Below, in pieces: positions 18,017 to 27,499 of a stretch of DNA of 64,000 bases (position 1 is its first letter; each line of letters opens with the position of its first letter). The notes beneath the pieces are model-generated. The model was not told the DNA's origin. It did no database searches and saw only the letters and a program-made list of their open reading frames with translations. The stretch comes from Negativicoccus massiliensis (GTDB taxonomy: Bacteria; Bacillota; Negativicutes; Veillonellales; Negativicoccaceae): NCBI GenBank assembly GCA_900155405.1, contig LT700188.1, positions 744,001-808,000 of the forward strand, given 5' to 3'. Position numbers and translations under genes: made by a program.

Positions 18017-18358
18017 TTAGTAATTATCTACTCCAGACAGACGCGCTGCTGCCGTCCAGCCGGTATTTTTCGCCGGACGAATCGACGCAATTTGCGTGCT
18101 CGAGTAGCCCATTGCTACTACTGCTGCGGTGATCGCCGCAACTACTTCATCATTACCGGACGCAGTCGACGTCGCTGCCGGAGCTGCTGCCGCGGCGGCA
18201 GGTGCCGCTTTCGCTACCGGTTTAGGAGACGACTTTTTTTTTCCAGTCGGATCCACAAGTCGAATGATCGTCATGAGTACCCACAGCATAATCAACACAA
18301 AGAATACAATGAACATATTGATCAGCATAAATACCCAAGGATTCAATTCATTTTCCAT
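18017..18358 (-). CDS. mmdD: Methylmalonyl-CoA decarboxylase delta subunit
   Basis: 113 residues, OadG-like. One N-terminal membrane helix (MLINMFIVFFVLIMLWVLM) is followed by a basic segment, an Ala/Pro linker and a conserved C-terminal piece (AAITAAVVAMGYSS). In Veillonella this subunit holds the complex together, and its C-terminal part binds the carboxyltransferase. It lies between mmdA and mmdC as in that genus. No separate mmdE was found. Confidence 0.88.
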   Translation of the reverse strand: MENELNPWVFMLINMFIVFFVLIMLWVLMTIIRLVDPTGKKKSSPKPVAKAAPAAAAAAPAATSTASGNDEVVAAITAAVVAMGYSSTQIASIRPAKNTGWTAAARLSGVDNY

Positions 18359-18413
18359 TCACACCCATCCTTTCTCTTTAGATTTTCCTATATCTCGTTA
18401 TGCCGCTAAGGGA

Positions 18414-19943
18414 TTATAACGGAATATTGGCGTGTTTCTTCGCAGGACGGGCTTCGCGTTTGCTGGCGAGCATGGCCAACGCGTTGATAATGTACGGACG
18501 CGTTTGTTTCGGTTCGATAACTGCGTCAACAAAGCCGCGTTCTGCTGCTTTGTACGGAGTCGCGAACTCTTCCACATATTCTGCCGTCTTTTGTTCTTTG
18601 TCCGGATCTTTCCGGAAGATGATGTTGGCAGCGCCTGCCGGTCCCATAACCGCAATTTCCGAAGTCGGCCAAGCGAATACCTGGTCCGCGCCCAAGTCTT
18701 GGGAGCACATCGCGAGGTACGATCCGCCGTAGGCTTTACGGGTAATTACCGTTACTTTCGGCACTGTCGCTTCCGAGTACGCAAACAGCATTTTCGCGCC
18801 GTGGCGAATGATGCCGCCGTATTCCTGCTGTACGCCCGGCAAGAAGCCCGGTACGTCAACCAAGTTTACGAGCGGAATGTTGAACGCGTCGCAGAAACGG
18901 ATGAAACGGCTGGATTTGTCGGATGCATTGATGTCCAAGCAGCCGGCCATAAATTTCGGCTGGTTGGCAATGATGCCGACGGTTTGTCCGTCGAAACGGG
19001 CAAAGCAGGTGATGATGTTTTTCGCGTAGTGAGCGAGTACATCGTAGTATTCGCCATTGTCGACAATACCTTTGATGACATCGTACATGTCATAGGCTGC
19101 GTTGGAGTTGTCCGGCAACAAGGTGTTGAGGCTTTCTTCCATACGCATCGGGTCATCGCCCGTGTCAACAATCGGAGCTTCTTCCATGTTGTTGCTCGGC
19201 AGGAAGCCCAAGAGGTAGCGGATCTGGTTCAAGCAGTCTTCGTCGTCTTTCGCGATGAAGTGCGATACGCCCGAAATGCTGTTGTGGGTCATAGCGCCGC
19301 CCAGTTTTTCCGCCGTTACGTCTTCACCGGTGACCGATTTAACAACGGCCGGACCCGTGATGAACATTTGGCTGGTGCCATCGACCATGTAGATGAAGTC
19401 CGTCAATGCAGGCGAGTAAACCGCGCCGCCGGCCGACGGTCCCATGATGGCCGAGATCTGCGGAACGACACCGGATGCAATCGTATTTTCGAAGAAAATA
19501 CGGCCGTAACCGGACAATGCGTCAACCGCTTCTTGAATACGAGCGCCGCCCGAATCGTTCAGGCCGACACACGGTGCGCCCATTTTGAGCGAAAGCTGCA
19601 GTACGCGAACGATTTTGCTGGCGTGCATTTCGCCGAGCGAGCCGCCTTCTACCGTGAAGTCTTGCGCGAATGCGTAAACGAGTTTGCCGTCAACGGTACC
19701 ATAACCGGTAACAACGCCTTCGCCCGGAAGATCTTTTTTATCCTGGCCGAAGTTTACGCAACGATGTTTTACCAAAGCACCGATTTCAACGAAGGAACCT
19801 TCGTCAAAAAGGATTTCCAAACGTTCACGCGCAGTCATTTTGCCTTTCGCGTGCTGTTTGTCGATACGGCTTTGGCCACCGCCCATGCGGACGTGTTCCA
19901 AATTTTTATGAAGCAATTCAACTTTTTGCTGGTTTACCGACAT
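18414..19943 (-). CDS. mmdA: Methylmalonyl-CoA decarboxylase alpha subunit (carboxyltransferase)
   Basis: 509 residues, the standard length. It has two crotonase-like carboxyltransferase domains. Visible blocks are the N-terminal AKGKMTARERLEILFDEGSF, GLNDSGGARIQE and, in the second half, VDVPGFLPGVQQE and RKAYGGSYLAM. It transfers CO2 from (S)-methylmalonyl-CoA to biotin on MmdC, giving propionyl-CoA. It starts at MSVNQQKVELL, ATG 19941-19943 behind TCGGAGG; the 13-codon upstream extension has no site. The PCC beta chain is similar, but the mmdD, mmdC and mmdB neighbours decide for the decarboxylase. Confidence 0.94.
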   Translation of the reverse strand: MSVNQQKVELLHKNLEHVRMGGGQSRIDKQHAKGKMTARERLEILFDEGSFVEIGALVKHRCVNFGQDKKDLPGEGVVTGYGTVDGKLVYAFAQDFTVEGGSLGEMHASKIVRVLQLSLKMGAPCVGLNDSGGARIQEAVDALSGYGRIFFENTIASGVVPQISAIMGPSAGGAVYSPALTDFIYMVDGTSQMFITGPAVVKSVTGEDVTAEKLGGAMTHNSISGVSHFIAKDDEDCLNQIRYLLGFLPSNNMEEAPIVDTGDDPMRMEESLNTLLPDNSNAAYDMYDVIKGIVDNGEYYDVLAHYAKNIITCFARFDGQTVGIIANQPKFMAGCLDINASDKSSRFIRFCDAFNIPLVNLVDVPGFLPGVQQEYGGIIRHGAKMLFAYSEATVPKVTVITRKAYGGSYLAMCSQDLGADQVFAWPTSEIAVMGPAGAANIIFRKDPDKEQKTAEYVEEFATPYKAAERGFVDAVIEPKQTRPYIINALAMLASKREARPAKKHANIPL

Positions 19944-20000
19944 TCTTACACCTCCGAATAATGGTAGGGAAGGCCGCCTCATCGAGGCGGCATACTCCTA

Positions 20001-20417
20001 TTATTGACGCTCCGTAAGTTCGATCAAAAGACCGTTCGTAGCTTTCGGATGCAAGAACGCGATGCGGCAGCCGCCGGCACCGTAACGAGGTTTTTCATCC
20101 AACAGACGAACACCGCGAGCTTTCAAGTCTTCGAGAGCCGCGTCGATGCTGTCAACACGCAAAGCAACATGCTGGAAGCCGTTACGATGTTTTTCAATGT
20201 AACGGGCAATCGGGCCATCCGGGCTGGTGGATTCCAAGAATTCGAGTTCCGCGTCACCCAGTTTGAAGAAGCTTACGTTGACTTTCTGTTCTTCCACCGT
20301 TTCGTCTTCTGCGGTCGGATGAATGTTCAACGTTTCCTGGAAAACTTGTTTCGTTTTCTGCAGGTCGTCCACAGCAATACCGATATGGTCGATATTCATA
20401 ACTTTCCAATTTGCCAT
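20001..20417 (-). CDS. mce: Methylmalonyl-CoA epimerase
   Basis: 138 residues of the glyoxalase/VOC fold. NIDHIGIAVDDL carries the first metal His; QHVALRVD and ELEFLESTSPDGPI provide further conserved sites. It interconverts (R)- and (S)-methylmalonyl-CoA between the mutase and the decarboxylase, matching its position between meaB and mmdA. The start MANWKVMNI follows AGGAGG. Confidence 0.94.
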   Translation of the reverse strand: MANWKVMNIDHIGIAVDDLQKTKQVFQETLNIHPTAEDETVEEQKVNVSFFKLGDAELEFLESTSPDGPIARYIEKHRNGFQHVALRVDSIDAALEDLKARGVRLLDEKPRYGAGGCRIAFLHPKATNGLLIELTERQ

Positions 20418-20449
20418 GTTTTTTCCTCCTTTTGCAACAAAAAATAAAA

Positions 20450-21388
20450 TTATTTAATAGCTTTTCCTACGATGGACTCAACGACTGTGTAAGGATCTAC
20501 TTTCCTTGCATAGACTTGTTCCACGTAGTTATCAAATTCACCCGAGGACGTAACTTTTTCCATTACGTGACGGGAAATTTGCTCTTTGACCATCGCGATA
20601 ATCTCGTTAACCGTCCGTTCGTGTCTGCGTTCCTGCAGAAGGCCGGACTCTTCCAAGTATTCACGATGTTCTTCCATCGCCTCAATGACATCGGCTACGC
20701 CTTCGTCACGGCTGGCAATGGTGCGTTTGATCGGCGGACGCCAATCCACCTCTTCCGAGTTCAAGTCGAGCATCATTTCGATTTCAACGTTCAAACGGTC
20801 CGCGCCGTCGCGATCACATTTGTTGATCGTAAATACGTCGCCGATTTCCAGAATGCCCGCCTTAATCGCCTGAATATCATCGCCCAAACCTGGTACCAGT
20901 ACAACCAATGTGGTGTCCGCATTCTTGACGATATCGACTTCGGATTGGCCGACGCCAACCGTTTCAATCAAGACGACATCCAAGCCGAATGCATCCATCA
21001 ACTTGACCGTATCCGCGGTTTTCTTGGAGAGTCCCCCCAAGCTTCCGCGCGTACCCATACTCCGAATAAATACGCCTTCATCCAATGTCAAATCATTCAT
21101 GCGAATTCGGTCACCCAAGATCGCGCCGCCGCTAAACGGGCTCGTCGGGTCGACTGCGACAATGCCGACAGTCTTACCTTGTTTACGGAAATGTTTTACC
21201 AGCTTGTCGGTCAAGGTCGATTTGCCTGCACCCGGTGCGCCGGTAATACCGATAATCCGCGCATTACCTGTATGACTATAGATTTCTCGAAGTATATCGA
21301 CATATCCGTCCGCTTCGTTCTCGACTGCAGAGATAGACCTCGCCAAGGCCAGCCTGGATCCATTCCAGAATTCCTTCATTAAATCCAT
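20450..21388 (-). CDS. meaB: MeaB-type GTPase, mutase chaperone
   Basis: 312 residues. The G domain has P-loop GAPGAGKSTL, the Walker B-like VLIETVGVGQSE and NKCD. Family members (MeaB/ArgK) gate cobalamin loading of, and protect, methylmalonyl-CoA mutase. Start: the ATG at 21386-21388 (MDLMKEFWNG) with GGGGGG upstream; the longer frame begins at a TTG inside this site. It lies between mcmB and mce. Confidence 0.92.
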   Translation of the reverse strand: MDLMKEFWNGSRLALARSISAVENEADGYVDILREIYSHTGNARIIGITGAPGAGKSTLTDKLVKHFRKQGKTVGIVAVDPTSPFSGGAILGDRIRMNDLTLDEGVFIRSMGTRGSLGGLSKKTADTVKLMDAFGLDVVLIETVGVGQSEVDIVKNADTTLVVLVPGLGDDIQAIKAGILEIGDVFTINKCDRDGADRLNVEIEMMLDLNSEEVDWRPPIKRTIASRDEGVADVIEAMEEHREYLEESGLLQERRHERTVNEIIAMVKEQISRHVMEKVTSSGEFDNYVEQVYARKVDPYTVVESIVGKAIK

Positions 21389-21460
21389 GGTTTTGCCCCC
21401 CTTGGTCAATTACGGACCTGCGCTCCCGCCGAAGCGGGAGCCGGTACCGTCTATCAGTTC

Positions 21461-21856
21461 TTATTGAACGTTTTCTTTGATGAAATCGATGATCTTCGTG
21501 GTCGGAGTGCCCGGTGTGAAGACAGCTTTTACGCCGGCTTCTTTCAGTGCCGGGATATCGCCTTCCGGAATAACGCCGCCGCCGATAACGAGCACATCTT
21601 TCAAACCCTTTTCTTTCAAGAGTTCGATAACGCGCGGGAACAGCGTACCGTGCGCGCCGGAGAGCAAGCTCAACGCAACTACATCAACGTCTTCGGAGAG
21701 AGCCGCTTCCGCGATCTGTTCCGGAGTCTGACGAAGACCTGTATAAATAACTTCAAAACCCGCGTCGCGCAATGCACGAGCGACTACTTTAGCACCGCGG
21801 TCATGTCCATCCAGACCCGGTTTTGCAACAATTACACGAATTAATTTTTCTGCCAT
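21461..21856 (-). CDS. mcmB: Methylmalonyl-CoA mutase, cobalamin-binding subunit
   Basis: 131 residues, a Rossmann-type B12-binding domain. The DxHxxG motif is present as DGHDRG near residue 16, with LSLLSGAH and [11 protein letters not shown] further on. It supplies adenosylcobalamin to the catalytic chain encoded just upstream. Mutases with this domain as a separate chain are known in archaea and many anaerobes. Confidence 0.93.
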   Translation of the reverse strand: MAEKLIRVIVAKPGLDGHDRGAKVVARALRDAGFEVIYTGLRQTPEQIAEAALSEDVDVVALSLLSGAHGTLFPRVIELLKEKGLKDVLVIGGGVIPEGDIPALKEAGVKAVFTPGTPTTKIIDFIKENVQ

Positions 21857-21895
21857 GATTGGTTACCTCCCGTATCCTTTCAGCAATAGCGTATC

Positions 21896-23542
21896 TTAAA
21901 CCGTAGCGTGCGCCTGGTATTCACCGAATACGCCGCGCAGTACGTTACAGATTTCACCCAAAGATGCATATGTGCGTACGCAGTCGAGGATCAACGGCAT
22001 CAAGTTGACGCTTTCATCTTCGGCGCCTTTACGCAATGCTTCCAACGCAGCCTTAACAGCTTCCTGATCGCGTTCGGCTTTGACTTTAGCCAATTTCTTG
22101 GACTGCATTTCACCAACCGAAGCGTCGACTTTCAGCAAGCCTTCCACCGGTTTTTCTTCGACTTGGAATTTGTTGACGCCAACGATAATACGGTCGCCGG
22201 ATTCAACTTCCATCTGCCAACGATATGCCGATTCCTGGATTTCTTTCTGGATGTAACCTTTTTCAATCGCAACTACCGCGCCGCCCATTTCGTCGATCTT
22301 ACGGATGTAGTCTTCCGCTTCTTTTTCGATCGCATTGGTCAACGCTTCTACATAGTACGAGCCGCCCAGCGGATCGACTACGTCAGCCAAACCGGATTCG
22401 TACGCAACGATCTGCTGCGTGCGCAACGCGATTTGTACGGATTCCGTTGTCGGCAATGCCAACGCTTCGTCGCGGGAGTTGGTGTGCAAGGACTGCGTGC
22501 CGCCGAGAACAGCCGCCGCGGTCTGCAACGCTACACGAACGATGTTGTTGTCGACCTGTTGCGCCGTCAACATCGAGCCTGCGGTCTGCGTGTGTACACG
22601 CAGTTTCATGGATTTGTCTTTCTTCGCGCCGAAACGTTCTTTCAGGATGTGCGCCCAAAGACGACGGGATGCACGGAATTTCGCAACTTCTTCGAGTACG
22701 TTATTGTGCGCGTTCCAGAAGAAGGACAGACGACCTGCAAATTCGTCGATTTCCATGCCGGCTTTCAGTGCCGCTTCGATGTATGCGATACCGTCAGCGA
22801 TCGTGAAAGCGATTTCCTGTGCCGCAGTCGAACCCGCTTCACGGATGTGGTAGCCGGAGATCGAAATCGTGTTCCATTTCGGAACGTTCTGCGAGCAGTA
22901 TTCAAAAATGTTGGTGATCAAACGCATCGACGGTTTCGGCGGGAAGATGTAGGTGCCGCGAGCCGCATATTCTTTCAGGATGTCGTTTTGGATCGTGCCG
23001 CGCAGCTGGTCAGCGGATACGCCCTGTTTTTCCGCAACGGCAATGTACATCGCCAAGAGAACGGACGCCGGAGCGTTGATCGTCATCGAGGTCGAAACTT
23101 TACCCAAGTCGATCTGGTCGAACAGGATTTCCATGTCGGCGAGCGTATCGATCGCAACGCCTACTTTACCGACTTCGCCGGCACTCATCGGATCATCCGA
23201 GTCGTAACCGATCTGGGTCGGCAAGTCAAATGCGCAGGAAAGACCCGTCGCACCGTTTTCAATCAGGTAACGGTAACGTTGGTTGGATTCTTCGGCCGTA
23301 GCGAAACCGGCATACATACGCATCGTCCAGAGGCGACCGCGGTACATCGTCGGCTGTACGCCGCGGGTGTACGGGTAGCTGCCCGGCAGATCCAGGTCGC
23401 GTTCATAGTCAAACCCTTCGATATCGAGCGGGGTGTAGACTTTGTTGTGCTTCATGTTCGGACGTTCCGGGTGTTTGGCATACATCTTAGCAACTGTTTC
23501 TTCGTATGCCTCCAATTTGGCCTTCAAGGATTCATTAGCCAT
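21896..23542 (-). CDS. mcmA: Methylmalonyl-CoA mutase, catalytic subunit
   Basis: 548 residues, a TIM-barrel substrate-binding chain without a B12 domain. Conserved sequences include [36 protein letters not shown] and [14 protein letters not shown]. It catalyses succinyl-CoA to (R)-methylmalonyl-CoA by a radical rearrangement together with mcmB. The start [15 protein letters not shown] follows AGGAGGATG. Confidence 0.95.
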   Translation of the reverse strand: MANESLKAKLEAYEETVAKMYAKHPERPNMKHNKVYTPLDIEGFDYERDLDLPGSYPYTRGVQPTMYRGRLWTMRMYAGFATAEESNQRYRYLIENGATGLSCAFDLPTQIGYDSDDPMSAGEVGKVGVAIDTLADMEILFDQIDLGKVSTSMTINAPASVLLAMYIAVAEKQGVSADQLRGTIQNDILKEYAARGTYIFPPKPSMRLITNIFEYCSQNVPKWNTISISGYHIREAGSTAAQEIAFTIADGIAYIEAALKAGMEIDEFAGRLSFFWNAHNNVLEEVAKFRASRRLWAHILKERFGAKKDKSMKLRVHTQTAGSMLTAQQVDNNIVRVALQTAAAVLGGTQSLHTNSRDEALALPTTESVQIALRTQQIVAYESGLADVVDPLGGSYYVEALTNAIEKEAEDYIRKIDEMGGAVVAIEKGYIQKEIQESAYRWQMEVESGDRIIVGVNKFQVEEKPVEGLLKVDASVGEMQSKKLAKVKAERDQEAVKAALEALRKGAEDESVNLMPLILDCVRTYASLGEICNVLRGVFGEYQAHATV

Positions 23543-23668
23543 GTGTTCATCATCCTCCTAAAAAATATAAATATATATCGGTCTCTTGCGAGACTGACTA
23601 ACCACAACGCAGCCGCAGCTTAAGCTGTCTTTTCAACGATGCGGGTAAGTCCATAAAGGGATCGGGTC

Positions 23669-25180
23669 TTACTGTTTTTTCATGCTCTTGTTATCGGCTA
23701 AGCGCTGATGGAAATCGAATGCTTCTTTGAGAATATGCGGGGTTTGCGAGTAGCCGCAAGCTTTTTCCGCACGTTCCAGATAGTCCATCAATTCCGGACG
23801 GTAATCCGGGTGCGCGATGTTTTCGATAATCACGCGAGCGCGTTCTTTCGGCGAGAGGCCGCGAACGTCGGCAACGCCCATTTCGGAAATGTAGACGTGT
23901 ACGTCGTGTTCCGTATGGTCGACGTGCGAGCAGAACGGTACGACACAGGAGATGTCGCCGTTTTTCGCGATCGAGTTCGTGAAGAAGATGCTCAAGCCGC
24001 CGTTACGAGCGAAGTCGCCCGAACCGCCGATACCGTTCATCATCTTCGTGCCCGATACGTGCGTCGAGTTGATGTTGCCGTAGATGTCCATTTCGAGCGC
24101 GGTGTTCATCGCGATAACGCCTAAGCGACGGATGACTTCCGGGTTGTTCGAAATTTCTTGCGGACGCAGAACGATCTTATCGCGGTATCCTTTGATACCT
24201 TTGTAGAAGCGTTTCAGTCCGTCCGGCGACGGCGAAAGGCTCGTGCCCGAGGCCATCGTCAATTTACCGGCGTCGATCAGGTCGAACATGCCGTCCTGGA
24301 TAACTTCCGTGTATACGGTCAGGTTTTCATACGGGGAATCGACCAAACCGCTGATGACGGCGTTTGCTACGTTACCTACACCGGATTGCAACGGGAGCAG
24401 GTTTTCCGGCAAGCGGCCGTGTTTTACTTCGTTTTGCAAGAAGTCGATGAGGTTGCCGCTCATCTTCTTCGCGTCTTCGCCAATCGCGGAGAAGGCGCGC
24501 GTTTTGTCGGTGATGTCGCACGGTACGATCGCAGCGATTTTGCTGTGGTCCACTTCGATGTACGGAGTACCGATGCGGTCGCCTGCTGCTTCGATCGGAA
24601 TCGGTTTGCGATGCGGCGGGTTGGCCGGCTGATAAATATCATGCATACCTTCCAATTCGAGCGGTTGCGAAGTGTTCACTTCGATGATGACTTTTTTCGC
24701 TTCCGTGACATATACCGGCGAGTTGCCCAAGGCGGTCGTCGGAATCAGATGACCTTCTTCGGTAATGGCGCATACTTCAATGATGCACCAGTCCAAGTCA
24801 CCAAAAAAGCCCGAGCGTACTTGCTGCGCTACGTGGCTCAAGTGCATATCGATGTAATGTACTTTACCGGCGTTGATAGCTTTGCGCAGTACCGCATTTG
24901 TCTGGTACGGGAAGCGACGGTTCATGCCGTCACATTCAACCAGAGCCTGGTCTGCTTCCGGGCCGACCGAGGCGCCGGTCCACAGATCAATTTTGAAATG
25001 TTCTTTGTTAATCCGTTCTTCCAATGCGAGTGGTACTGCTTTCGGGTAACCGGACGGTGTAAATCCGCTGATGCCGATATGATCATTCGGGTGAATCATG
25101 GCGGCCGCTTCTTCTGCGGTCATGACTTTGCCGAGCAGATCTTTACACCGAATTCTGTCGCGAATGTCGTTAATATCCAT
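23669..25180 (-). CDS. scpC: Succinyl-CoA:acetate/propionate CoA-transferase
   Basis: 503 residues of the acetyl-CoA hydrolase/transferase family (Cat1/ScpC). It has IGISGFTPSGYPKAVP near the N-terminus and the catalytic region with GIGGSGDFARNGGLSIF. It moves CoA from propionyl-CoA (or acetyl-CoA) to succinate, regenerating succinyl-CoA, and is the first gene of the operon. It is preceded by a 230-base leader with two terminator-like hairpins. 4-hydroxybutyrate CoA-transferases are the nearest alternative, but the mutase and decarboxylase neighbours favour ScpC. Confidence 0.92.
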   Translation of the reverse strand: MDINDIRDRIRCKDLLGKVMTAEEAAAMIHPNDHIGISGFTPSGYPKAVPLALEERINKEHFKIDLWTGASVGPEADQALVECDGMNRRFPYQTNAVLRKAINAGKVHYIDMHLSHVAQQVRSGFFGDLDWCIIEVCAITEEGHLIPTTALGNSPVYVTEAKKVIIEVNTSQPLELEGMHDIYQPANPPHRKPIPIEAAGDRIGTPYIEVDHSKIAAIVPCDITDKTRAFSAIGEDAKKMSGNLIDFLQNEVKHGRLPENLLPLQSGVGNVANAVISGLVDSPYENLTVYTEVIQDGMFDLIDAGKLTMASGTSLSPSPDGLKRFYKGIKGYRDKIVLRPQEISNNPEVIRRLGVIAMNTALEMDIYGNINSTHVSGTKMMNGIGGSGDFARNGGLSIFFTNSIAKNGDISCVVPFCSHVDHTEHDVHVYISEMGVADVRGLSPKERARVIIENIAHPDYRPELMDYLERAEKACGYSQTPHILKEAFDFHQRLADNKSMKKQ

Positions 25181-25412
25181 TCCTTTACCATCTCCTTAAA
25201 AAACAACGGAACGCACTATGTCATACATAGTTCCGAGAAACAAAAAAGGATATCGCCGCCGTCGACGATATCCTTTCGTAGGGAAGAGAAATAGTCAACG
25301 GTACCGCAATGCGATAAAACCTGGCGTTTCCTAAATTCTTGAATCCCCTCCCTTGTGGACCAACTCCGTATTTTTGCGAAGAGCCTTGTAAATCAGACCC
25401 TCGCATGCTGTT
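25181..25412 (-). promoter_or_regulatory. Leader of the succinate decarboxylation operon
   Basis: This stretch runs from the predicted start near 25412 to the scpC start. It carries a strong terminator hairpin (25239-25276) and then a second stem (GGAACTATGT / ACATAG...GTTCC, about 25206-25236) followed by GTTGTTTTTT before the ribosome-binding site. The upstream half (GGAGTTGGTCC, GGGAGGGGATTC) looks structured. A 61-codon frame (25221-25406) crosses the leader but has no ribosome-binding site. No B12-box or other known riboswitch consensus was recognised. Confidence 0.5.
25239..25276 (-). terminator. Terminator hairpin inside the scpC leader (candidate attenuator)
   Basis: An 11-pair stem AAAGGATATCG / CGATATCCTTT followed on the minus strand by six T. 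It stands about 135 bases after the predicted transcription start and upstream of scpC, so read-through must be permitted for the operon to be expressed. Confidence 0.75.
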
Positions 25413-25419
25413 CGTCTAT

Positions 25420-25448
25420 ATGATAGTCGATGATTTTTACCTTGTCAA
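25420..25448 (-). promoter_or_regulatory. Promoter of the scpC-SLC13 operon
   Basis: TTGACA (25443-25448), 17-base spacer, TATCAT (25420-25425), close to sigma-70 consensus. No other strong promoter was noticed between here and mmdB. 25449-25608 holds only AT-rich intergenic DNA. Confidence 0.75.
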
Positions 25449-25608
25449 TCATTACTATTCGTTTTCTAATCTTTCTAAGCCCCTTTGAAACGGCGCTCGA
25501 TTGCTGTTACAAAAGATTGTTGATTAATTGTGAACCTTGTTATTCTCTTTCATTATAACAGCTATTCAATTATTTTTCAACGTCTCTTAAGCTTTCTAAT
25601 GTTTCTTT

Positions 25609-26829
25609 TCAGCGTTGCCCCAGGCGGCTCAGTGTGCTTTGCAACGCGCATAATGTCCAAAACGTGAGCGCCACCGTCCGGTGAAAGAAGTTGCAATCGA
25701 ACAGACCGTTAATGCTCATGCCGATCACGGCCAACAGCACTCCCAGGGACAACGCCCGCGAAAGATGACTGACGCTTGTCCGATAGCTGCGCCACGCCAA
25801 GACGCCGTGCCCCCAAAAGGCCAGTATGTATAGCGCGAAACCGATGATGCCGGTCTCCGCGAATACCGTCAAGTACAGGTTATGCGCGTGATAAATCACA
25901 ATCGACGGATCCTGAATATAGTAATCATAGCGGGGATACACAAACGGAAAGGCCGCCCAGCCGATACCGTTCCACCAATGATCGCCGATCATTTGCCAGG
26001 TGCTGCGCCAAAACGCAAAGCGCAGGTCCACGGACGTATCGCCGCCGTGAAAAAGAGAAATGAAACGCTCCGTAATTTGTCCATGATGCAACCAAAGAAA
26101 TACGGGCACGGCCAACAAGCCCCATGCGACCCTTCGGTCATAGACAATGGCAGTGACGGTAAGCACCGCCAACATGCTCACCCACGCGCCCCGCGAATAC
26201 GTCAGCAACAACACCAGCAAAATCAGTAATAAAAGCGCCGCCGTCAGCAAGCGTTTATATCCGCGCTCATAGATCGCGGCAAAACTCGCCAGCACGCTCG
26301 CGATCATCAGCAAGTACGCCCCCAGCAAATTGGGATTGCCCAGCGTACTGTACATGCGACGCAGCAGTAGCGGGAAACGCTCGCGATCCACCCATTCCAT
26401 CGTAAAGCCGGCAAACCCGCCGAAGAAATACTGGTAAATACCGATAACGCATACAATAACCGCGCCGCCCAACAAATAGCTCAAAAAATGTACGCATTGC
26501 TCCCGCGTGCGCAACTGCCATGTCACCAATAAGTACATCGCCGTATAGGTACCGCAACGATAAAAAAAGTTATAGGCACTGGCTGACGGCTCCGGCGCCA
26601 ACCATGTGGTGCAATACGCCCAAGCGGCAAACAACATGAGCGCCACTCCCGGCCAACGCAAGGCGCGCAAACGAGCCGGCTCGCGCCAAAGCAGGACCGC
26701 CATAATGGCGCATGCCGCCAGCAGTGAAAGCTCCAGCCCCATTTGCCACCAGGGCATAAAAAAAGCCGCCGCATATAATAACCCGCTGCACCACTGCGAC
26801 AACAGTCGGGAATGCGTCTGTACCTGCAT
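25609..26829 (-). CDS. O-antigen ligase / polymerase-like membrane protein
   Basis: 406 residues with about ten to twelve membrane helices and one large periplasmic loop. The Wzy_C region contains NGIGWAAFPFVYPRYDYY, then IVIYHAHNLYLTVFAETGIIG, the typical loop-helix signature of O-antigen ligases (WaaL) and polymerases (Wzy). It probably acts in lipopolysaccharide or capsule assembly. It starts at MQVQTHSRLL with AAAGGAACG upstream. It is single, far from wecAB. Confidence 0.8.
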   Translation of the reverse strand: MQVQTHSRLLSQWCSGLLYAAAFFMPWWQMGLELSLLAACAIMAVLLWREPARLRALRWPGVALMLFAAWAYCTTWLAPEPSASAYNFFYRCGTYTAMYLLVTWQLRTREQCVHFLSYLLGGAVIVCVIGIYQYFFGGFAGFTMEWVDRERFPLLLRRMYSTLGNPNLLGAYLLMIASVLASFAAIYERGYKRLLTAALLLLILLVLLLTYSRGAWVSMLAVLTVTAIVYDRRVAWGLLAVPVFLWLHHGQITERFISLFHGGDTSVDLRFAFWRSTWQMIGDHWWNGIGWAAFPFVYPRYDYYIQDPSIVIYHAHNLYLTVFAETGIIGFALYILAFWGHGVLAWRSYRTSVSHLSRALSLGVLLAVIGMSINGLFDCNFFHRTVALTFWTLCALQSTLSRLGQR

Positions 26830-26863
26830 GCAGATTCGTTCCTTTCAGAATGATATTAAGCTT

Positions 26864-26892
26864 ATTATAATGCGCAGGACTCTTTCTGTCCA
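26864..26892 (-). promoter_or_regulatory. Promoter of the O-antigen-ligase-like gene
   Basis: TGGACA (26887-26892), 17-base spacer, TATAAT (26864-26869). The rest of the gap to 27202 is AT-rich and holds only a possible -10 (TACAAT) near 27180 for the next gene. Confidence 0.65.
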
Positions 26893-27202
26893 CGCGGGCG
26901 GGCGCTGACGCCTGTGTTGTCCCGTTTCCCCGCCCGTAAAGTTATCAATGATGATTAAATCTCTCTTTTTTCAGCTATTAATCATGTTTGTTTATATTTC
27001 GTAAATTAAACATTCTTTTTCAACGCCATTTTGCTTTTCCGTTTTACTTAAACTTTTATTTCCCTATATATAAATGTTTTAATATATAAAGATAATAATG
27101 TCAGTATTATTATTAAAATTGATACTTCATCTAAAGAAACTTCCTGTTTCCTTGCCGCACGATGATTTTATGTATGCTACAATAGCAAAAGGAGGGATTC
27201 AC

Positions 27203-27391
27203 ATGGACAAAGTCAAAATTGGTACAATGGCTGTCGCCTTCATGTACACGATTTACCATATCAACAACGTCGGCTTGAATATCGGTAACGGTCTGGTCCT
27301 CGCCGTGGTTCTTTTTTGCATCGCTCTCGATTGCTACCGCTATGCCAAACGGCGCACCACCGAAGACAAAAAGAGTTTGTACCGTAAATAA
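27203..27391 (+). CDS. Small membrane protein of unknown function
   Basis: 62 residues: one hydrophobic hairpin or helix (VGLNIGNGLVLAVVLFCIAL) and a basic C-terminus (RYAKRRTTEDKKSLYRK). The ATG at 27203 follows a strong AAAAGGAGGG; the longer frame upstream crosses the promoter region. It is single and close to ahpC, but with its own spacing. The function is unknown. Confidence 0.65.
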   Translation: MDKVKIGTMAVAFMYTIYHINNVGLNIGNGLVLAVVLFCIALDCYRYAKRRTTEDKKSLYRK

Positions 27392-27426
27392 GTCAAAAAT
27401 TTTCGCGTCCTATTTCGCGGCTTATA

Positions 27427-27455
27427 TTGATTTATTTGCATATAATGACTATACT
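27427..27455 (+). promoter_or_regulatory. Promoter of ahpC
   Basis: TTGATT (27427-27432), 17-base spacer, TATACT (27450-27455). No PerR box was recognised. Confidence 0.5.
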
Positions 27456-27499
27456 AAAGATGAGCATCATTCATATTAACCATAAGGAGGAATATAACA

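Noticed and set aside
18432-19961. 509-codon open frame opposite mmdA
   Set aside because: Mirror of the carboxyltransferase frame; composition and lack of start signals show it is not a gene.
21908-23623. 571-codon open frame opposite mcmA
   Set aside because: It is exactly antiparallel to a highly conserved gene, has no ribosome-binding site, and is Arg/Phe/Val-rich as expected of a codon shadow.
25221-25406. 61-codon frame in the scpC leader as a leader peptide
   Set aside because: The ATG lies only about 6 bases after the predicted transcription start without room for a ribosome-binding site, and the frame runs through the terminator stem.
25181-25412. Cobalamin riboswitch before the mutase operon
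   Set aside because: Looked for because the mutase needs B12; no B12 box or matching core could be found.
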